Origin: Clostridium sp. UBA701
GTDB taxonomy: Bacteria > Bacillota > Clostridia > Clostridiales > Clostridiaceae
Direction: 5' to 3'
Length of the DNA: 64,000 nt
NCBI GenBank assembly: GCA_002298125.1
Contig: DBMJ01000001.1
Coordinates: 62,001 to 126,000, forward strand
In this document: positions 60,721 through 64,000 of the stretch, piece after piece
How the letters are laid out: each line of letters begins with the position of its first letter
How positions within the stretch are numbered: position 1 is the first letter of the stretch
Notes under the pieces: model-generated
Databases searched by the model: none
Told to the model about the DNA's origin: nothing
The model's input: only the letters and a program-made list of their open reading frames with translations
Made by a program: the position numbers and the translations under genes

Positions 60721-61074
60721 TTATTTGAAATCCTTCTCGAATTCATCAATGGAATCCTTTAATAAAGTAACAGAATATGCCATGCTTGGGCCTCCGCCAA
60801 AGGCAACAGCTACCATTGCAGCTTCAATTATTTCATCTCTTGTTGCTCCTGCTTCTAAAGCCTTGTATACATGGAATACTATGCAATATTCACATCTATT
60901 ATAAGCAGCAATTCCTATGCTTATTAATTCCTTAGTCTTTGTATTTAAAGCTCCTTCAGCATAGTTTGTTCCTAAAAGATTCATAAATGCTCCAACTTGT
61001 TCGCCATGGGTTTCGCTTAATGTGTTTAATCCCCCCATGAAATCGTTTAACATTTCTCTTACATTTTTCTTCAT
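60721..61074 (-). CDS. AhpD-like carboxymuconolactone decarboxylase-family protein
   Basis: Small all-helical protein of 117 residues. The AhpD-type redox motif is RCEYCIVFHVYKALEAGA (Glu, CxxC and His), and ELISIGIAAYNRC is the usual helix before it. Such proteins act as thiol peroxidase partners or oxidoreductases and form trimers or hexamers. AGGAGG lies eight bases before the ATG. It follows a MarR regulator and is separated from it by tandem and inverted repeats that are likely operator sites. This suggests redox or xenobiotic control. Confidence 0.88.
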   Translation of the reverse strand: MKKNVREMLNDFMGGLNTLSETHGEQVGAFMNLLGTNYAEGALNTKTKELISIGIAAYNRCEYCIVFHVYKALEAGATRDEIIEAAMVAVAFGGGPSMAYSVTLLKDSIDEFEKDFK

Positions 61075-61105
61075 ATTGATAACCTCCTAAATTTATTACT
61101 AATAA

Positions 61106-61141
61106 ACTTGCAATACTAATACTTGCTATACTAAGTATTAG
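61106..61141. promoter_or_regulatory. Direct and inverted repeats, likely MarR operator
   Basis: Direct repeat ACTTGCAATACTA (61106-61118) and ACTTGCTATACTA (61121-61133), period 15. Overlapping it is the perfect inverted repeat CTAATACTT (61116-61124) / AAGTATTAG (61133-61141) with an eight-base centre. Lies upstream of the AhpD-like gene and just after marR. Confidence 0.55.
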
Positions 61142-61182
61142 CTAATATAAAGATACCACCATGAAATTATAGTGTCAATACT

Positions 61183-61623
61183 TTAACAAACATTTTTTAT
61201 CATTCTTGCTAATACAGCTTTAAATGTTTTTAATTCATCCTCTGAAATATCTTTTGTAGCGTCCTCATTGAAGCATTGTCCTAATGGCATTAACTCTTCT
61301 CTTAGAATTTTACCCTTATCTGTTAAAATTATTCTTGTTATTCTTCTATCGCTAGCTTCCTTTTTTCTTACCACTAAATCTTCTTTTTCCATTCGATCTA
61401 TCAATCTTACCATTGATGATTCTTTGATATTCATGTAATCAGAAAGCTCCTTTTGAAAAGCCCCCTCTCCCTTACCTATATAAAATAAAGCAATCCATTG
61501 AACTCTTGTCACGTCATGCTCTTGTAATCTTCTGTTAAATTCCTCTGCTAGCTTTTTAGCTCCTTTATTTGTTATAAAGCCAATGCAATCATCCAAATTA
61601 AACATAATGCTTGTTGCCTCCAT
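61183..61623 (-). CDS. MarR-family transcriptional regulator
   Basis: Winged-helix dimeric regulator of 146 residues. Helix-turn-helix about 50-85 (VTRVQWIALFYIGKGEGAFQ, QKELSDYMNIKESSMVRLIDRMEKE) and wing with KEASDRRITRIILTDKG. One Cys near the N-terminus (DDCIGF) and a C-terminal Cys could sense oxidation. The start at 61623 has a weak site; ATG at 61605 (MFNLDDCIGFI), with GGAGG eleven bases upstream, is an alternative. It likely controls itself or the AhpD-like gene. Confidence 0.92.
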   Translation of the reverse strand: MEATSIMFNLDDCIGFITNKGAKKLAEEFNRRLQEHDVTRVQWIALFYIGKGEGAFQKELSDYMNIKESSMVRLIDRMEKEDLVVRKKEASDRRITRIILTDKGKILREELMPLGQCFNEDATKDISEDELKTFKAVLARMIKNVC

Positions 61624-61904
61624 TCATAATTTATCCTATTTGTTATTATATTGCTAAATAAATAGAAGTTCAACAACAGCTATACTAATAAGTAAATTTA
61701 CGATATTTTGCTGCATTTCTTTCAAAACCATAACACTGGTGAAATATTTTTTTCATAATGCAAAATATGGAGATATCTCGCTATATATTTACGAATTTTA
61801 AGATAATTCTATTATAATGACTTTTTTGAAATTTCATATGATGGAAATATGAGTTATAATTTAAACGGATAGGTGTAAATCATTATTTAAGAAGAGGTGT
61901 TTAT

Positions 61905-62930
61905 ATGACAAATACTGTAAATATCGAATGGGGCAAACTAGGTTTTAGCTACATTAAAACCGATTTCCGTTATATTTCAAACTGGAAGGACGGAAGTTGG
62001 GATGATGGAAAGCTAGTTGAAGACAATACCCTTACTATTAGTGAAGGTTCAACAGCTCTACATTATGGACAACAGTGTTTTGAAGGATTAAAAGCTTATC
62101 GCACAAAGGACGGCAGAATTCAGTTATTTAGACCAGATCAAAATGCTAAGCGTATGAATAGAAGCTGTAGGAGACTTTTAATGCCTGAATTACCTGAGGA
62201 AAAATTCATAGATGCATGTATTCAAGTTGTAAAAGCTAATGAACATTTTGTTCCTCCCTACGGAACAGGAGCAACTCTATACTTAAGACCTTTCCTTATT
62301 GGAGTTGGAGATAATGTTGGAGTTAGAGCTGCTTCTCAGTATATATTTGGAGTTTTCTGTACACCCGTTGGACCATACTTTAAAGGTGGACTAGCTCCAG
62401 TTAACTTTACAATTACTGATTATGACAGAGCTGCACCATCCGGAACAGGTGCTGCAAAGGTTGGAGGTAATTATGCCGGAAGCCTTATGCCTCATGAAGA
62501 AGCTGTAAAGAGAGGCTTTGCAGACTGTATTTACTTAGATCCAAAAACCCATTCTAAAATTGAAGAAGTAGGCGCTGCTAACTTCTTTGGAATAACAAAG
62601 GATAATAAATTCATAACACCAAAGTCAGACTCAATTCTTCCAAGTATAACTAAATACTCACTGATACATGTTGCTAAAGAGTATCTAGGCCTTGAGGTTG
62701 AGGAAAGAGATTGCTTAATAGACAACATAGATGAATTTAAGGAAACCGGAGCTTGTGGAACAGCTGCAGTAATAACACCAATTGGTGGAATCGAATACAA
62801 GGGAAAGCTTCATGTATTCCACAGTGAAAAGGAAGTTGGTCCTATAACTAGAAAGCTTTATGATACACTATGCGGGATACAGGTTGGAGACGTTAAAGCT
62901 CCTGAAGGCTGGATAGTAGAAGTAAAATAA
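61905..62930 (+). CDS. ilvE: Branched-chain amino acid aminotransferase
   Basis: PLP enzyme of fold type IV, 341 residues, that interconverts Leu/Ile/Val and their 2-oxo acids. Features are STALHYGQQCFEGLKAYRTKDG, the substrate-binding RPFLIGVGDNVGVRAA, the Schiff-base Lys in GAAKVGGNYAGS, EVGAANFFGI and GTAAVITPIGGI. GAGGTG precedes the ATG. It stands alone, facing the lysR gene, with a perfect TATAAT at 61813-61818 but no clear -35 box. I found no T-box or leader peptide with branched-chain codons upstream. Confidence 0.96.
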   Translation: MTNTVNIEWGKLGFSYIKTDFRYISNWKDGSWDDGKLVEDNTLTISEGSTALHYGQQCFEGLKAYRTKDGRIQLFRPDQNAKRMNRSCRRLLMPELPEEKFIDACIQVVKANEHFVPPYGTGATLYLRPFLIGVGDNVGVRAASQYIFGVFCTPVGPYFKGGLAPVNFTITDYDRAAPSGTGAAKVGGNYAGSLMPHEEAVKRGFADCIYLDPKTHSKIEEVGAANFFGITKDNKFITPKSDSILPSITKYSLIHVAKEYLGLEVEERDCLIDNIDEFKETGACGTAAVITPIGGIEYKGKLHVFHSEKEVGPITRKLYDTLCGIQVGDVKAPEGWIVEVK

Positions 62931-62937
62931 AGGATAC

Positions 62938-62978
62938 GGGGCAGTCGCACTAATCATTTAATGCGACTGCCCCTTTTT
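62938..62978 (+). terminator. Strong terminator after ilvE
   Basis: Perfect 12-bp G/C-rich stem GGGGCAGTCGCA / TGCGACTGCCCC, twelve-base loop, then five T. Confidence 0.95.
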
Positions 62979-63000
62979 ATCTTTTCATTTGGTATTGAAA

Positions 63001-63927
63001 TCATAGGCTTCTATTTATACTCTCACCAAATTTGGGCATTGGAGTGGTTTCAAAATATTCTTTAATATATTTTAGTAATGAGCATACGTCTTTGCTCAGG
63101 TTTATATGTCTTAAGGTGCAGCAGTACATATAACCAGGTTCTGGGGTAAGAATTCGGATTATTTTTATATTTGGATTGTTTATTTTAGAAGCCATAGCAG
63201 AGGTAACAGTGGCAATTCCTATGTTTTGGGTCATCGCATTCACAAAACTCAAGCTGTAAGAGGAAGATACAATAACATGAGGCTGAATATTGGTAAGCTC
63301 ACAAAAATAATTAAATAATTCACGAAGTGAATTCTCTTGAGACCCTGTAATAATTTTTTCTCCCTCTAGAAGTGAAAAATCAATTGGACCTTCATGGTTA
63401 GCTAATGGGTGCTCTTTATGTAAAGCTGCAAACATGTAATCCTCAGCCAGTGGAAAGCAATTAAAGAACTCTGAATTAAATGGATTAACCAAAAAAGCAA
63501 TATCAATTTCATTACTAAGTAATTTTTGAACACAGATATGCTTTGACCATTCATGAATCTCTATAGCAATATCAGTATTGTTTTTTTGATAGTCAAAAAT
63601 AAAATCAGTATTTACAGCATTTTGCAGTCCATATGCAAAAGCAATAGATATGGACTTATTACTGGGTAACTTGTATTTATCTAGTATGTCTAATACTTCA
63701 TTATAATTATTGTAGATATTTCGAAAGTAAGGCTGAATCTGTTTACACACCTCAGTAGGTGTAACCCCTAGCTTTGATCGTTCAAATAAAACCACATCAA
63801 GCTCATTTTCCAGTGCTTGTATCTGCCTGCTTAAGCCCTGCTGGGTTATGAATAAATGAGTACTTGCCCTTGAAATGTTTAACTCTTCATAAAGCTTTAA
63901 AAAGGATTCTATAAACTTTATCTTCAT
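63001..63927 (-). CDS. LysR-family transcriptional regulator
   Basis: 308 residues with GAGGTG seven bases before the ATG. Winged helix-turn-helix 1-60 (FIESFLKLYEELNISRASTH, ITQQGLSRQIQALENEL, LFERSKLGVTPT) and a periplasmic-binding-like effector domain (about 90-295; ISIAFAYGLQNAV, NEIDIAFLVNPFN, NIGIATVTSAMA). Several Cys late in the chain (MYCCTLRHIN). The target genes must lie outside the window or include lysR itself; palindromes stand directly upstream. Confidence 0.93.
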   Translation of the reverse strand: MKIKFIESFLKLYEELNISRASTHLFITQQGLSRQIQALENELDVVLFERSKLGVTPTEVCKQIQPYFRNIYNNYNEVLDILDKYKLPSNKSISIAFAYGLQNAVNTDFIFDYQKNNTDIAIEIHEWSKHICVQKLLSNEIDIAFLVNPFNSEFFNCFPLAEDYMFAALHKEHPLANHEGPIDFSLLEGEKIITGSQENSLRELFNYFCELTNIQPHVIVSSSYSLSFVNAMTQNIGIATVTSAMASKINNPNIKIIRILTPEPGYMYCCTLRHINLSKDVCSLLKYIKEYFETTPMPKFGESINRSL

Positions 63928-63963
63928 TAATTATCACCTCTAAGCTTTTTTATTACCCTCATT

Positions 63964-64000
63964 CTACAACATATCGTTGTGGATGTCTACAATATATTGT
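63964..64000. promoter_or_regulatory. Candidate LysR binding sites upstream of the regulator
   Basis: TCTACAAC-ATATC-GTTGT (ACAAC / GTTGT, five-base centre) at 63964-63980 and a perfect 12-bp palindrome ACAATATATTGT at 63989-64000. TCTACAA occurs in both. Typical T-N11-A-like spacing for LysR sites; the region is cut by the window edge. Confidence 0.45.

Noticed and set aside
61624..61904. Leader peptide or T-box before ilvE
   Set aside because: I looked for short frames with Leu, Ile or Val runs and for T-box motifs and found only very short frames with early stops.
1..64000. Mobile elements, prophage, rRNA or tRNA genes
   Set aside because: No transposase, integrase, phage structural gene, target-site duplication or tRNA/rRNA sequence was recognised on either strand.

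Overview
The window looks like chromosomal DNA of a low-GC, anaerobic, spore-former-type Firmicute, most likely a Clostridium or close relative. The evidence is AT-rich sequence, strong AGGAGG-type ribosome binding sites with frequent TTG/GTG starts, U-rich intrinsic terminators after most transcription units, an HndABCD-type [FeFe]-hydrogenase, and an immune inhibitor A-type secreted protease. I see no phage genes, no insertion sequence, no CRISPR array and no rRNA or tRNA gene.

Layout. 1-7.7 kb: start of a secreted M6 protease (cut by the window edge), a membrane-anchored rhodanese, a DEAD-box helicase with a DEGD box, a heterodimeric ABC exporter, an unknown protein behind a leader with an early terminator, and the S1-domain protein CvfB. 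7.7-15.6 kb: a large PAS sensor kinase, two M24 aminopeptidase P-type enzymes around cysS, and a small unknown gene. 15.7-23 kb: an MFS exporter with an ArsR-type regulator, then an antimicrobial-peptide-style ABC transporter followed by its two-component system. 23-40.7 kb: one long leftward exopolysaccharide/capsule operon of 16 genes. It holds a Wzz-tyrosine kinase fusion, CapE/F/G for UDP-L-FucNAc, five glycosyltransferases, a Wzy polymerase, a PglF/PglE-like amino-sugar pair, an acetyltransferase, a FemAB-like transferase, a small phosphoglycosyl transferase and a MurJ-type flippase. 40.9-43 kb: a small helical protein, formimidoylglutamase and a GNAT enzyme. 43.1-47.7 kb: the hnd hydrogenase operon. 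47.8-53.4 kb: lacI, a second heterodimeric ABC exporter and an RNA methylase. 53.5-57.4 kb: a glycosyltransferase, an Eis-like acetyltransferase and an XRE-TPR regulator. 57.6-64 kb: a decayed M18 aminopeptidase, lipoyl-domain dihydrolipoyl dehydrogenase with lipoate ligase, an AhpD-like protein with a MarR regulator, ilvE, and a LysR regulator.

The most striking element lies upstream of cysS (13561-13810). A 29-codon leader ORF with an AGGAGG-class ribosome binding site begins Met-Leu followed by six consecutive Cys codons, with a seventh Cys at codon 14. Four CTGCAG-type segments follow. They can fold as two tandem terminator hairpins or as one perfect 10-bp antiterminator, the logic of trp-type ribosome-mediated attenuation but tuned to Cys-tRNA. 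No T-box is visible there, although a T-box is the usual control of synthetase genes in this phylum.

Other points of note are a pseudogene that keeps a strong promoter but has lost the catalytic core of an M18 peptidase, a near-identical terminator hairpin reused three times within 2 kb, a shortened 4,6-dehydratase that seems to retain a remnant of its missing N-terminal domain, and several inverted repeats that are good operator candidates beside their likely regulators. Operators and promoters are sequence-pattern calls only. Gene functions rest on motif recognition by eye, without database searches.
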